From JAOUGY01 sp963785075 (GTDB lineage: Bacteria; Actinomycetota; Acidimicrobiia; Spongiisociales; ZC4RG35), in contig CAWATW010000006.1 in assembly GCA_963785075.1 (NCBI GenBank), positions 434,001 to 498,000 on the forward strand: a stretch of DNA of 64,000 bases, written 5' to 3'. A program made the translations under genes and the position numbers. Positions 17,095-25,012 of this stretch are shown in pieces (position 1 is the stretch's first letter; every line of letters starts with the position of its first letter). The notes below the pieces were generated by a model that was not told the DNA's origin, searched no databases, and saw only the letters and a program-made list of their open reading frames with translations.

Positions 17095-17859
17095 CTATCG
17101 CTGTGCGATCACCGCGACGCCGTCAGCCGTCCCGCCGCTCCAATTGGCCCGCATCACGTATCGATCACCACGGATGATGGTGATACGCCACTCGAGAGGC
17201 CGGCCCTGCCACTCGGTGCGCCTGTCCACCTCGAATGCAGGGGTGCCGGACGCCATCTGCAGAAGTTTGGATTCGTCGCCGTCGGGCACGATGGGACGGA
17301 TCCACTCAGATCCCTTCTCGGGGATGGCACCACAGTTGATCCGCAGCTCGTCGTACAGAGCGGTACGCCGAAAGTCGACTCCCATCAGGGGCGAAGCCAC
17401 ATCGAACGGGATCCAAGCCCTGTCGTGGGCGATAGGCACTCCATCGACCAGACGCACGCGCTCGAGGTAGAACAAGTCCGCTCGGCCCTCACACGCAAGA
17501 ACCTCGGCCGCCTCTGCGTCGTTTCGCCGCTCCCTCACCAGAACTCGCGACGTCTGCTCAGAACCGGTCGCCTCGATGCTGCGAAACAGGCTGTAGAGAG
17601 CGCCGAGGGGTTGCACGATCGGCGCCTGTACCACGGTCGAACCACGCCCTCTATGCCGATCGACCACTCCTTCCATCTGGAGGCGCCGCACAGCCTCCCG
17701 AATCGTGTGCCTGCTCACCTCATACGTATCGACCAGCTCACGGTCGGTGGGGAATCGATCCGGGAACTCACCCTGATCGATCCGCTCACGTAGATCGTCG
17801 AGGACTTGACTCCACAAAGGGGTGTCGGGCGAGGAGCGAACCGTGTACCTACCGGACAT
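17095..17859 (-). CDS. GntR/HutC-family regulator with UTRA domain
   Basis: 254 residues from the ATG at 17859; longer in-frame starts run through the putative operator. The winged HTH at about 10-75 shows PLWSQVLDDLRERIDQGEFP, LVDTYEVSRHTIREAVRRLQ and the wing GVVDRHRGRGSTVV. The UTRA ligand-binding domain spans about 95-250 (ADLFYLERVRLVDGVPIAHDRAWIP in its core; C-terminal LEWRITIIRGDRYVM). It is divergent from the MBL-rhodanese gene. Two TTGTNCGTAC sites in the 138-bp spacer fit a dimeric GntR operator, so it probably controls itself and that sulfur gene. The ligand is unknown. Confidence 0.92.
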   Translation of the reverse strand: MSGRYTVRSSPDTPLWSQVLDDLRERIDQGEFPDRFPTDRELVDTYEVSRHTIREAVRRLQMEGVVDRHRGRGSTVVQAPIVQPLGALYSLFRSIEATGSEQTSRVLVRERRNDAEAAEVLACEGRADLFYLERVRLVDGVPIAHDRAWIPFDVASPLMGVDFRRTALYDELRINCGAIPEKGSEWIRPIVPDGDESKLLQMASGTPAFEVDRRTEWQGRPLEWRITIIRGDRYVMRANWSGGTADGVAVIAQR

Positions 17860-17868
17860 CGTCGGAAT

Positions 17869-17880
17869 TGTACGTACCGG
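17869..17880. promoter_or_regulatory. Candidate GntR operator, site 1
   Basis: TTGTACGTACCG lies 9 bp upstream of the GntR start. Its first ten bases match TTGTNCGTAC of site 2 (17963-17974), 94 bp away, and GTACGTAC forms a short perfect palindrome. It is suitably placed for autoregulation. Confidence 0.5.
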
Positions 17881-17962
17881 CACCAACGGTCCCACACGCA
17901 CGCGCCCGAGACATCGCGTTCGTGGGAGTCCACGTGGAGAAACCGAGGTGTATCCTCCCAAA

Positions 17963-17974
17963 TTGTCCGTACAA
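17963..17974. promoter_or_regulatory. Candidate GntR operator, site 2
   Basis: TTGTCCGTACAA has inverted TTGT/ACAA ends around CCGT and resembles a HutC/GntR-type half-site pair. It lies 23 bp before the start of the MBL-rhodanese gene, in the region expected to cover its promoter or 5' end. Confidence 0.55.
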
Positions 17975-17997
17975 ATCGATCGACGGGAGAAGCGGCA

Positions 17998-19353
17998 ATG
18001 GAAGTCCTATCGATACGGACCCCCAGTCTCGGGGATGCCACCTATATCGCGATCCATGGTGATCACGCAGTCGTGGTCGACCCGCAACGTGACATCGGTC
18101 GGTTTCTCGATGCGCTCGCCGACCGCAGGCTCACCGCCACACATGTTCTCGAGACACATGTGCACAACGACTACATCTCTGGAGGACGAGATCTGGCCAC
18201 CCGGCTCGGCGCCGACCTCGTGCTGCCCGCTGCCTCGGGAGCCGCATTCCCCTTCAAGCCGGCATTCCACGGCGAAGACATCGAAAGCGAGTCCGGGCTC
18301 AGCATCCGCCCGCTCCACACGCCCGGACACACCCCCGAGCACACCAGCTACCTCCTCCTGATCGATGGGAAGGAGTGGGCGGTCTTCACCGGAGGAAGCC
18401 TGCTCGTCGGCGCCGCCGGCCGTTCCGACCTGTTGGGCATCCAGTACGCCAGACAGCTGTCACGTCTCCAATTCGGCAGCCTCGAGCGCCTCGGCAGGCT
18501 CCCCGACGAGACGGGCGTCTTCCCCACCCACGGCGAGGGATCGTTCTGCACCGCCTCGGGAGCCGGCCGCACCACCTCCACGATCGGGCAGGAGAAAGCG
18601 GAGAATCCCCTGTACCGCTTCGAAGACGTCGAGGCATTCGTCGACGACCAGCTCTCGGGGCTGGTCCCGTACCCTCGGTACTACGCGCAGATGGGCCCGA
18701 CGAACAAGCAGAACCCCACGGCCGTCGAAGTGTCCACTCCCCCGGACTTGTCCGTGGATCAGGCGGCGTCCGCGATCGACGCCGGGGCCGCGGTGCTCGA
18801 TGGCCGGGACAGAGAGGCCTTCGCCGCGGCCCACGTGGCCCAGTCGATCGGCATCGAGCTCGGCGACAGCTTCGCACCGTGGGCCGGCTGGCTGATCGAA
18901 TACAACGCCCCGCTCGTGCTGGTGCTCGAGACCGGTGCCGACGCCGCCACGGCGGCAACGGAGCTGGCCCGTATCGGGTTCACGGACATCCGTGGGGTCA
19001 TGCGCGGCGTCGATGATTGGCACGCCTCTGGACGGGCCACCAGGAGTTTCAAAACCGTATCGCACGCGGAGCTCGCCGACGCTCTCGGCGACGACGAGCC
19101 TCCTCAAGTCCTCGACGTGCGCGATCCCAAAGAATGGGAAGCCGGGCACATAGACGGGTCGCTGCATCGCTACGTCCCCGATCTGCTGACGGGCCTCCCC
19201 GAGGCGCTCGACACGTCGAAGCCTGTGTGGGTGATCTGCCGGACCGGCAATCGCTCGACGATCGCGGCGGGCCTCCTCGAACGGCTCGGCGCGAGCCCGG
19301 TCGTGGTCACACGTGGCGGCGTGCCCGACATGCTCGTTGCGGCTGAAGTCTGA
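17998..19353 (+). CDS. Metallo-beta-lactamase fold protein with two rhodanese domains (persulfide dioxygenase-like)
   Basis: 451 residues from the ATG at 17998 (GGGAGAAG upstream). The N-terminal MBL domain (1-240) has the metal site THVHNDYISG, the second histidine in HTPGHTPEHTSY, and FTGGSLL where an aspartate is normally found. This matches the family of ETHE1/BaCPD-like persulfide dioxygenases and their relatives. Rhodanese domain 1 (about 255-345, starting LDGRDREAFAAAHVAQSIGI) has no active-site cysteine. Rhodanese domain 2 (about 360-450, LDVRDPKEWEAGHIDGSLH) has the cysteine loop VICRTGNRS. It should act on glutathione- or other thiol-bound persulfide in the cytosol. It is divergent from a GntR regulator with paired operators between. 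Confidence 0.9.
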   Translation: MEVLSIRTPSLGDATYIAIHGDHAVVVDPQRDIGRFLDALADRRLTATHVLETHVHNDYISGGRDLATRLGADLVLPAASGAAFPFKPAFHGEDIESESGLSIRPLHTPGHTPEHTSYLLLIDGKEWAVFTGGSLLVGAAGRSDLLGIQYARQLSRLQFGSLERLGRLPDETGVFPTHGEGSFCTASGAGRTTSTIGQEKAENPLYRFEDVEAFVDDQLSGLVPYPRYYAQMGPTNKQNPTAVEVSTPPDLSVDQAASAIDAGAAVLDGRDREAFAAAHVAQSIGIELGDSFAPWAGWLIEYNAPLVLVLETGADAATAATELARIGFTDIRGVMRGVDDWHASGRATRSFKTVSHAELADALGDDEPPQVLDVRDPKEWEAGHIDGSLHRYVPDLLTGLPEALDTSKPVWVICRTGNRSTIAAGLLERLGASPVVVTRGGVPDMLVAAEV

Positions 19354-19396
19354 GCGGGACGAGCATCCGCCCGAATCCGCAGCCTCGACCACCTCG

Positions 19397-20683
19397 TCAG
19401 TGGGTGATGGTCTCCTGAGACCGATCGCCCTCGACCTTGTCTTCCTCGCCCGAGCGCCGGAACCGACGCCCGAACCAGGCGTTGGCGAGTGCCAGCCCGA
19501 TTGCGACGCCCATGGCTGCCCCGAACACCCACACCGCGCCAGTGATCGAGGTCATGGCATCTGGCTCGACGATCAACGTGACCGCGAGTGAGACCATCAG
19601 CGCACCACTGATCAACTTCAGGATTCGCCCACCTCTTTCCTGGAGCTTGAACGAGCGCATGGCCACCACAGCCGATCCGAAGATGGCCAGCTCATCGACC
19701 AGGAATACGAGCATGTACACGCCGAAGAGCGCCGCCACGGCCGCGAATCCGGCGCCGCTGTCGGACACGAGGTTTGCCCAGAGCAGCGGGTACCCGGCCG
19801 TGCACGGGGTCTCGAGCAACGAAACACCCACGGCCAGTCCTGCTGTACCGAGCAGAACTGCGGGGAGCGGTCGATCGACGTCGGACACATCCCGCATTCG
19901 GGCGTACATCTTGGGCTTGGCGCCGGCGGGGATCGACAGCGAAAGGCCCTGTTTGAACCACAGGTAGTCCTTGAGGTTGACCAGCCCGAACGCCAGCGCG
20001 ATCCCCGCCATCGCGCCCCGAATCCAGGCCGCTTCGGCCGCATAGCTGAGTGCGCCGTACAGGCCGCCGATGAACAGGCCGTACAAGAGGGTCGTCACCG
20101 CCAAGAACACACCGCCCACGGCGAGAACTCGCTTTCGAGAGCCCGAACGCAACACCAGGGCGAGCAGGATCGACAGCGCCCACAGGGAACACGGATTGAA
20201 CCCGTCGACCAGGGCGATCGCGATCGTGGCCGGCACGAGACCGACGTTCGTCAGCTCGACCTCTCCCAACAGCGGCAGATCGATGGTCCCTTGTTCCACC
20301 GTCGTACCCTGGATCGGACCGGGAGCAAGACGACGCTCGACCTCTCCCGAGATCTCGGAAGCCACACGGTCGTCGAACCCAACCCACACGAGTCCCCCGT
20401 AGATCGTGGTGGGCACGGCTCGGGCGTCTTCGCCGATCGCGGCCATGGCCTCGAGAAACACCCGCCGGCCTTCCAGGTCATACCAGACCTCGTGCTCTTC
20501 GACGGCGAGCTGGGGGAATTCGGACCTCAGTTCGGCGAGGAACTCCTTCTCGGATGCACAGTGGGGACATCCGTCGCCCCAGAAGAAGAGCAGGACTTCG
20601 TCGTCGACCACGGGCGTACCGGCGGCGGGCAGCACGAGAGCCATCAGAGCCATGCCCACCAGGAGGCGCGCGAACGCCCGCAT
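19397..20683 (-). CDS. Thioredoxin-CcdA/DsbD-type membrane fusion
   Basis: 428 residues. A signal/anchor (1-22) leads to an extracytoplasmic thioredoxin-like domain whose redox site is FFWGDGCPHCASEKEF (CPHC) and which has the cis-proline in AVPTTIYGG. From about residue 150 follows a DsbD/CcdA-like polytopic domain with the paired cysteines in GFNPCSLWAL and ETPCTAGYPLLW, and about seven to eight helices. The C-terminus is basic and cytoplasmic. The predicted role is moving electrons from cytosolic thioredoxin across the membrane to a periplasmic CXXC, perhaps for cytochrome c maturation (a diheme c is encoded at 40.8-41.7 kb) or for sulfur chemistry. It converges with the rhodanese gene. 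Confidence 0.88.
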   Translation of the reverse strand: MRAFARLLVGMALMALVLPAAGTPVVDDEVLLFFWGDGCPHCASEKEFLAELRSEFPQLAVEEHEVWYDLEGRRVFLEAMAAIGEDARAVPTTIYGGLVWVGFDDRVASEISGEVERRLAPGPIQGTTVEQGTIDLPLLGEVELTNVGLVPATIAIALVDGFNPCSLWALSILLALVLRSGSRKRVLAVGGVFLAVTTLLYGLFIGGLYGALSYAAEAAWIRGAMAGIALAFGLVNLKDYLWFKQGLSLSIPAGAKPKMYARMRDVSDVDRPLPAVLLGTAGLAVGVSLLETPCTAGYPLLWANLVSDSGAGFAAVAALFGVYMLVFLVDELAIFGSAVVAMRSFKLQERGGRILKLISGALMVSLAVTLIVEPDAMTSITGAVWVFGAAMGVAIGLALANAWFGRRFRRSGEEDKVEGDRSQETITH

Positions 20684-20738
20684 GTGTCCAGCCTGGATCC
20701 ACAGGCAAGTCTGCGCCAGACGTCAAAGGTCCCGGAGG

Positions 20739-22262
20739 TCAGGTCGAAGGGTGATCCTTGTCGTCCCAGACCCTGGCGACGATCCGCTCGGCAGCCGGAT
20801 TCACATTCACGATCTCCACCCGACAGTTGCCGCTCGTGAGGTGGTCCCACATCGCCTCGAGGGTGCGCGCTGCCGTGTAGTCGAGCCGACCAACGCCTTC
20901 GAGATCGATCACGACCCGATCGACGTCCGGGTGATCGGCGAGCACCTGCACGAGCCGATCGTCGACGTCCTGGGCCGAGCCGAAGAAGAGGACGCCGTTG
21001 AGTCGCACCGTGAGCGTGTTCCCTTCGTACACGGTGTCGATCGGCACGCGCAGCTCCCGCCACAGGTGCACCAGGATGGCCAGCGCGATGCCGACCATGA
21101 CGCCGAGATCGATTCGAGGCGACAGCATCAACGTCGCCACGAACGCGGTCACGCCGACGACCCCCTGGGCGGGCGTCACCCTCCAGATGTGCAACAGCTC
21201 GTCGGGTCTGATCAGTTTGGCGACGGCTGCGATGATGATGGCCGACAGCACGGCCCGAGGAAGCCCGGACAAGATGCCGGAGAAGGGGAGGAACGCCAGC
21301 ACGAGGATGCCCACGATCGCTCCGGCCCACTGCGTTCGGGCTCCGGCAATGTGGGCGACGGAGGTGCGGGAGAACGATCCGCCGATCGGGAAGCCGCCTG
21401 AGATCCCCGACGCCAGATTGGCGACTCCCTGTGAGATCAGCTCGCGATCCGCCGACCATCGCTCGCGATCGGCGGCAGCGAAGGTGCGGGCGATCGACGC
21501 CGGTTCGGCAAACCCGACGAGCGCCACCACGAGAGCGGGCACGACCAGCGCTGGGACCTCGGCCCACGGGAGGTCGAGCGACAGGGGCGGGAAACCGGCG
21601 GGGATCTGTCCGACGAGTTCACCGTCGAAGCCGGTCACGGTGGCGGCGATCAGCCCCAGGACCAGGACGATCGGCACGGCGGGAAGGAGGGGGTGAACCC
21701 GCGGAGCGAGGACGACGAGCATCACGGCGACGCCCGACAGCAGCGCCGCTCCCACGTTCCACGACCCCGGCGCGGCCAGCGCCCGCATTGCTTCCACCAC
21801 GAGCGTGTCGTCGCCCCGAGGCACGCCGAGCGCAGTGGGGACCTGTGAGGCGAGGATCAGGATGGCTGCGGCCGATGTGAATCCCTTCAACACGGGCTGC
21901 GAGAGGAGAAAGGCGATGACGCCGCCCCGCAACAATCCGAGCCCGACACGAATCAGCCCCACGAGGACGGCGAGCAGCGCAGCAGACGCCATCCACTCCT
22001 CACCCTCCGGCATCAGGCCGAGCGGCTTCAGGCCGCCATACGTCAGCAGGGCCGTCATGGCCACCGGGCCGGTCTGCAGATAGCGCGATGACGCGAAGAA
22101 CGCAGCAGCCAACGGAGGGATCGCCGCCGCGAAGAGGCCGGCGTAGGCGGGCATCCCTGCGAGTTCCGCATATGCGAGCGACTGCGGGATGAGGATCACT
22201 GCCACGGAGACGCCGGCGATCAGATCGCCGGCGGTCGGCCTGGCGAAGAGAGCAGATCTCAC
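20739..22262 (-). CDS. SulP-family anion transporter with STAS domain
   Basis: 507 residues. The start is canonical for SulP: DLIAGVSVAVILIPQSLAYA, then AGLFAAAIPPLAAAFFASSR and TGPVAMTALLT. About 12-14 membrane segments run to residue 390, followed by a cytoplasmic STAS domain with LNGVLFFGSAQDVDDRL, VVIDLEGVGRLDYTAARTL. SulP proteins carry sulfate, bicarbonate or other anions. Placement between two sulfur-handling rhodanese genes makes sulfate or sulfite export/import an attractive inference. It is followed by the thioredoxin-CcdA gene and preceded by DUF202 (10 bp gap), so probably one transcript. Confidence 0.93.
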   Translation of the reverse strand: MRSALFARPTAGDLIAGVSVAVILIPQSLAYAELAGMPAYAGLFAAAIPPLAAAFFASSRYLQTGPVAMTALLTYGGLKPLGLMPEGEEWMASAALLAVLVGLIRVGLGLLRGGVIAFLLSQPVLKGFTSAAAILILASQVPTALGVPRGDDTLVVEAMRALAAPGSWNVGAALLSGVAVMLVVLAPRVHPLLPAVPIVLVLGLIAATVTGFDGELVGQIPAGFPPLSLDLPWAEVPALVVPALVVALVGFAEPASIARTFAAADRERWSADRELISQGVANLASGISGGFPIGGSFSRTSVAHIAGARTQWAGAIVGILVLAFLPFSGILSGLPRAVLSAIIIAAVAKLIRPDELLHIWRVTPAQGVVGVTAFVATLMLSPRIDLGVMVGIALAILVHLWRELRVPIDTVYEGNTLTVRLNGVLFFGSAQDVDDRLVQVLADHPDVDRVVIDLEGVGRLDYTAARTLEAMWDHLTSGNCRVEIVNVNPAAERIVARVWDDKDHPST

Positions 22263-22272
22263 GGCGTGGATC

Positions 22273-22632
22273 TCAGCTCACGAGCACGATGACCGCACCG
22301 ACGGCGGCGACCAACCCCACGAGGGCAGTGAGCATCGGACCCCAGGCGGCCGCCTGGAAGCGCCCCTCGTCGAGCAGCGCCGTCACCTTCTCGAACCGTG
22401 CGGTCGCATAGATCACCATCCCGGTACCCACCACCACGAGGACCACGCCGACCACCTCCGCGAGAAAGCCCTCGGCATCCACCAGCTTCCCGACCACGAC
22501 CCCGAGCCCGACGATCCCGAGTGCAGTCCGGATCCACGCGAGGAACGTGCGCTCGTTGGCGAGATGGTCGCGTGCGTCTGAGCCCGAATTTGCTCTGATC
22601 GGACGGGCACCGGGTCGAGGGAAGTAGCTCAT
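22273..22632 (-). CDS. DUF202 membrane protein (YidH-like)
   Basis: 119 residues. The DUF202 signature RDHLANERTFLAWIRTAL is near residue 22, followed by three membrane helices (about 38-55, 60-78 and 97-118) and the loop YATARFEKVTALLDEGRF. Function is unknown for the family. It ends 10 bp before the SulP transporter gene and is likely co-transcribed; DUF202 proteins are often found beside SulP-type transporters, which suggests a functional link not yet explained. Confidence 0.9.
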   Translation of the reverse strand: MSYFPRPGARPIRANSGSDARDHLANERTFLAWIRTALGIVGLGVVVGKLVDAEGFLAEVVGVVLVVVGTGMVIYATARFEKVTALLDEGRFQAAAWGPMLTALVGLVAAVGAVIVLVS

Positions 22633-22719
22633 CCGGGCAAAGCGTAGAGCCTGCAGAGATCGCCTCGTTCCGATCTCGGTGCGCCGGCTGCGGCTCTGAC
22701 CGGCGACCCGGCCACGGTG

Positions 22720-23844
22720 CTACTTGCTCAGGGCGCACTCGTTGCGGCCGACCTCGAGTTCCTTCGCCCGGTCGGCGTCGACCGTCGTCCAGCCCATGTT
22801 GACCTTGCGAATGTCCTGATAGATGCCGGGCGCTTCTCCGAGATGCGTGACGACGTGGTGGACGAATGCCTCCTCGTCGGTCATCGAGACAACCGGGTCG
22901 TGTTCCAACAGGTCCCCGAGGCGCCGTCGGAGAGTCCCGTCGCTGCTCGACTCGGATCGCGCCGTGTAATGGGCCGGACAGACCTCGAGGTCATGGTCGA
23001 GATGAGCGAGCTTGTCATGGATCGTGTGGAAGAGATCGCGCGCCCAGGGTTCGGTCTGCCCGCCGAGATCAGGGCGACCGATGCCGCTCACGAACACGGC
23101 GTCGCCGGTCATGAGAAAGCGACCCGCCACCTCGAGCGAGGTGGACCCGGGGGTGTGACCTGGCGTCGCCACCGATCGCACGATGAGATCCATGTTCCCG
23201 AATCGGAAAGTCTCGCCATCCTGCAACGCGGCGTAGTCGAACGACGCTCCTTCGGCGTCCCCCTCGGAGATGTGATAGATGGCCCCGCTTGCCTCGACGA
23301 TCTTGCGGGCGAAGGAGATGTGGTCGGCGTGCAGATGGGTGTCGAACACATCGGTGATCTCTGCCTCCATGTCGGCAGCGATCGCCAGGTAGGCGTCGGT
23401 ATCGGCGGCCGGATCGATGATCGCCATCGTGCCTCCGCGGGCTCCGACGGCGTAGGACAGGCAAGCCTTGGCGATCCGATCGAACTGGATCACGAAATGT
23501 GTGCCATCGTCCCAGAGGGTGTGAGGGACCAACGTCACCGCCCAGGCATCCATGCCGCCTTCGAGGTTCCGCAGATTCGGCAGGCCGAGGGTCTCGACGA
23601 CCAGATCCGACGAGCCGCCGTGCGCGCAGACGACGACGACGTCGCGATCCTCGGGGAGTTGCGGCTTGACGCTGTCGCCTTCGACGATGGCGGTCCAGTA
23701 TGGGATGTTCAGAGCGTCGATCGCCGCCTTTCCTTCGATCCTCCACCGCTCGAAAGCATCGGGCGCTCGTACGTCGAGCACAAAGGGTGTGTGTTCGCTG
23801 TCATCGACGAGACGGGCGAGATCGGTGGTGCTGATGGTGCTCAT
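22720..23844 (-). CDS. Rhodanese-metallo-beta-lactamase fusion
   Basis: 374 residues with domain order opposite to the protein at 18-19.3 kb. A rhodanese domain comes first (1-110, FVLDVRAPDAFERWRIEGKA; active-site loop VVCAHGGSSD with cysteine). The MBL domain follows (about 120-310): metal site THLHADHISFA, ATPGHTPGSTS, FLMTGDAVFVSGIGRPDL and the last histidine in CPAHY. The C-terminal segment (310-374) holds ALxKxNMGW-like residues (DIRKVNMGW), typical of this persulfide-hydrolase/dioxygenase-like group. It should handle sulfane sulfur delivered by its own rhodanese. It is divergent from dsrE2 and tusA across a 241-bp spacer holding two palindromes. Confidence 0.92.
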   Translation of the reverse strand: MSTISTTDLARLVDDSEHTPFVLDVRAPDAFERWRIEGKAAIDALNIPYWTAIVEGDSVKPQLPEDRDVVVVCAHGGSSDLVVETLGLPNLRNLEGGMDAWAVTLVPHTLWDDGTHFVIQFDRIAKACLSYAVGARGGTMAIIDPAADTDAYLAIAADMEAEITDVFDTHLHADHISFARKIVEASGAIYHISEGDAEGASFDYAALQDGETFRFGNMDLIVRSVATPGHTPGSTSLEVAGRFLMTGDAVFVSGIGRPDLGGQTEPWARDLFHTIHDKLAHLDHDLEVCPAHYTARSESSSDGTLRRRLGDLLEHDPVVSMTDEEAFVHHVVTHLGEAPGIYQDIRKVNMGWTTVDADRAKELEVGRNECALSK

Positions 23845-23875
23845 CGGGTCGGTTCTCCTTCCGCGGTCCGTGAAG

Positions 23876-23895
23876 CATATGCGCGCATGCGCATG
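23876..23895. promoter_or_regulatory. GCAT-rich palindromic site near the rhodanese-MBL start
   Basis: CATATGCGCGCATGCGCATG contains the perfect 10-mer palindrome ATGCGCGCAT plus flanking GCATATGC and GCATG repeats. It lies 32 bp upstream of the rhodanese-MBL start. It shares the GCATAT element with the palindrome at 24021-24038 and may be a weaker copy of the same operator. Confidence 0.4.
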
Positions 23896-24020
23896 TACGG
23901 ACCGAATCGGGGGATATTTCTACGAATCATCGCAGCGGCTCCAGTTTCTGCCAGGAGCATCGGCGAAAAAAACCCCGGAATCAGTTGACAGGCCGCCACC
24001 CGAATCCCCAAGATGCGGAT

Positions 24021-24038
24021 AACTGCATATATGCAGTT
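24021..24038. promoter_or_regulatory. Perfect 18-bp palindrome upstream of dsrE2
   Basis: AACTGCATATATGCAGTT is a perfect inverted repeat, 47 bp before the DsrE2 start and inside the divergent sulfur-gene spacer. A/T-centred palindromes of this kind are bound by ArsR-type repressors such as BigR/SqrR in other bacteria, but no such regulator is encoded in this window. Confidence 0.6.
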
Positions 24039-24085
24039 GGGCATGCGCGAGGTCAGGCGATGGTCCCCGGGGACGGAGGTGCGAC

Positions 24086-24613
24086 ATGGCAGACACGATG
24101 ACGGTCGGAGAGGATGCGGTAGCCGATCCGCCACCGGAGAAGGACAAGATGGTGCTGATCGCGGCATCCGGCGACCTCGACAAGGCCTGGCCGGTCATGA
24201 TCCTGGCCACGACCGGCGCCGCCTACGGAATGGACGTCACCGTCTTCTTCACCTTCTGGGGTCTCGGCATCCTCAAGCGCCCCGACGCCGGAATCACGGG
24301 TGAAGACTGGCGCCAGAAGATGATGTCGGTGTTCAAGAAGGGCTCACCCAACGGTCTTCAGCTGTCCACGATGAACTTTGGTGGTCTCGGCGCCCGGATG
24401 ATGAAAGACCTCGCCGACGACAACAAGGTCGCATCGGTGCAGGAGCTGCTCGAACTGGCACAACAGATGGGGGTGAAGCTGTGGCCATGCCAGATGACCA
24501 TGGACCTCATGGGCCTCAGCCCCGATGACATGATCGCAGGGCTCGACGCACCCGCTGGAGCCGGCTCGGCAATCAGCCTCATGCGTGACGCCAAGATCAG
24601 CTTGTTCATCTGA
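24086..24613 (+). CDS. DsrE2-like sulfur-carrier protein (DsrE/DsrF/DrsH family)
   Basis: 175 residues; the ATG has GGAGG at a good distance. It has the DsrE/F/H-like fold: VLIAASGDLDKAWPVMILAT, MDVTVFFTFWGLGILKR, the GLGARMMKDLADDNKVASV region, and the conserved cysteine in KLWPCQMTMDLMGL, followed by ISLMRDAKISLFI. The single conserved cysteine is the persulfide carrier in DsrE2 proteins. DsrE2 with TusA and rhodanese forms a known sulfur-relay set in sulfur oxidisers. Here TusA follows 22 bp downstream and a rhodanese-MBL is divergent. Many DsrE2 have membrane segments; this one appears only moderately hydrophobic. Confidence 0.9.
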   Translation: MADTMTVGEDAVADPPPEKDKMVLIAASGDLDKAWPVMILATTGAAYGMDVTVFFTFWGLGILKRPDAGITGEDWRQKMMSVFKKGSPNGLQLSTMNFGGLGARMMKDLADDNKVASVQELLELAQQMGVKLWPCQMTMDLMGLSPDDMIAGLDAPAGAGSAISLMRDAKISLFI

Positions 24614-24635
24614 GACCGGACCAAGGAGGAGACAC

Positions 24636-24860
24636 ATGGCAGACATCACCGTCGACGCTCGCGGGCTCCAATGCCCGATGCCAGTCATCAAGACCGCCCA
24701 GGCGATGGGTGAAATCGGAAGCGGCCAGACGCTGGAGGTGCTCGCCAGCGACCGGGGCGCCCTCTCCGACATCCCGGCTTGGGCCAAGGACATGGGCCAC
24801 ACCTTGAAAGAGCAGTTCGAGGAGTCCGACGTCTTCCACTTCGTGCTCGTGAAGTCGTGA
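24636..24860 (+). CDS. tusA: TusA-family sulfur carrier
   Basis: 74 residues from the ATG at 24636 with AGGAGG upstream. ITVDARGLQCPMPVIKTAQA carries the signature Cys-Pro-x-Pro, with the cysteine that bears the persulfide, and VLASDRGALSDIPAWAKDMGH is the second conserved stretch (xSDxGxxxDIPxWxxxxGH). It takes up sulfane sulfur from rhodanese or DsrE2 and passes it on. It lies 22 bp after dsrE2 and 152 bp before the FeS-NrfD gene, with a strong hairpin between. In sulfur-dissimilating bacteria this paralog type serves energy metabolism and not tRNA thiolation, which fits the setting. Confidence 0.93.
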   Translation: MADITVDARGLQCPMPVIKTAQAMGEIGSGQTLEVLASDRGALSDIPAWAKDMGHTLKEQFEESDVFHFVLVKS

Positions 24861-24931
24861 GCGTCGCCGAGATCGGTTTGAATGCAATCGATTTCGCCAT
24901 CGGAAGCGGAAGTGGCCGTGGGCACCGAGAT

Positions 24932-24966
24932 GTTGTCTGTCATCGCCCACGACGATGACAGACAAC
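24932..24966 (+). promoter_or_regulatory. Perfect 14-bp inverted repeat between tusA and the FeS-NrfD gene
   Basis: GTTGTCTGTCATCG (24932-24945) and CGATGACAGACAAC (24953-24966) are exact inverted arms around a 7-nt loop. No T-run follows, and the structure lies 46 bp before the next start. It may attenuate readthrough, stabilise the upstream mRNA, or be a protein operator for the Mo-enzyme genes. Confidence 0.55.
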
Positions 24967-25012
24967 GATTCAGTCGAGCGAGAGGGAGATCGCACGTGAG
25001 GTTCGACCGCTG

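Noticed and set aside
19397..22262. Cytochrome c maturation system
   Set aside because: Only one thioredoxin-CcdA fusion is present; no resB, ccsA or ccmF-like gene is nearby.
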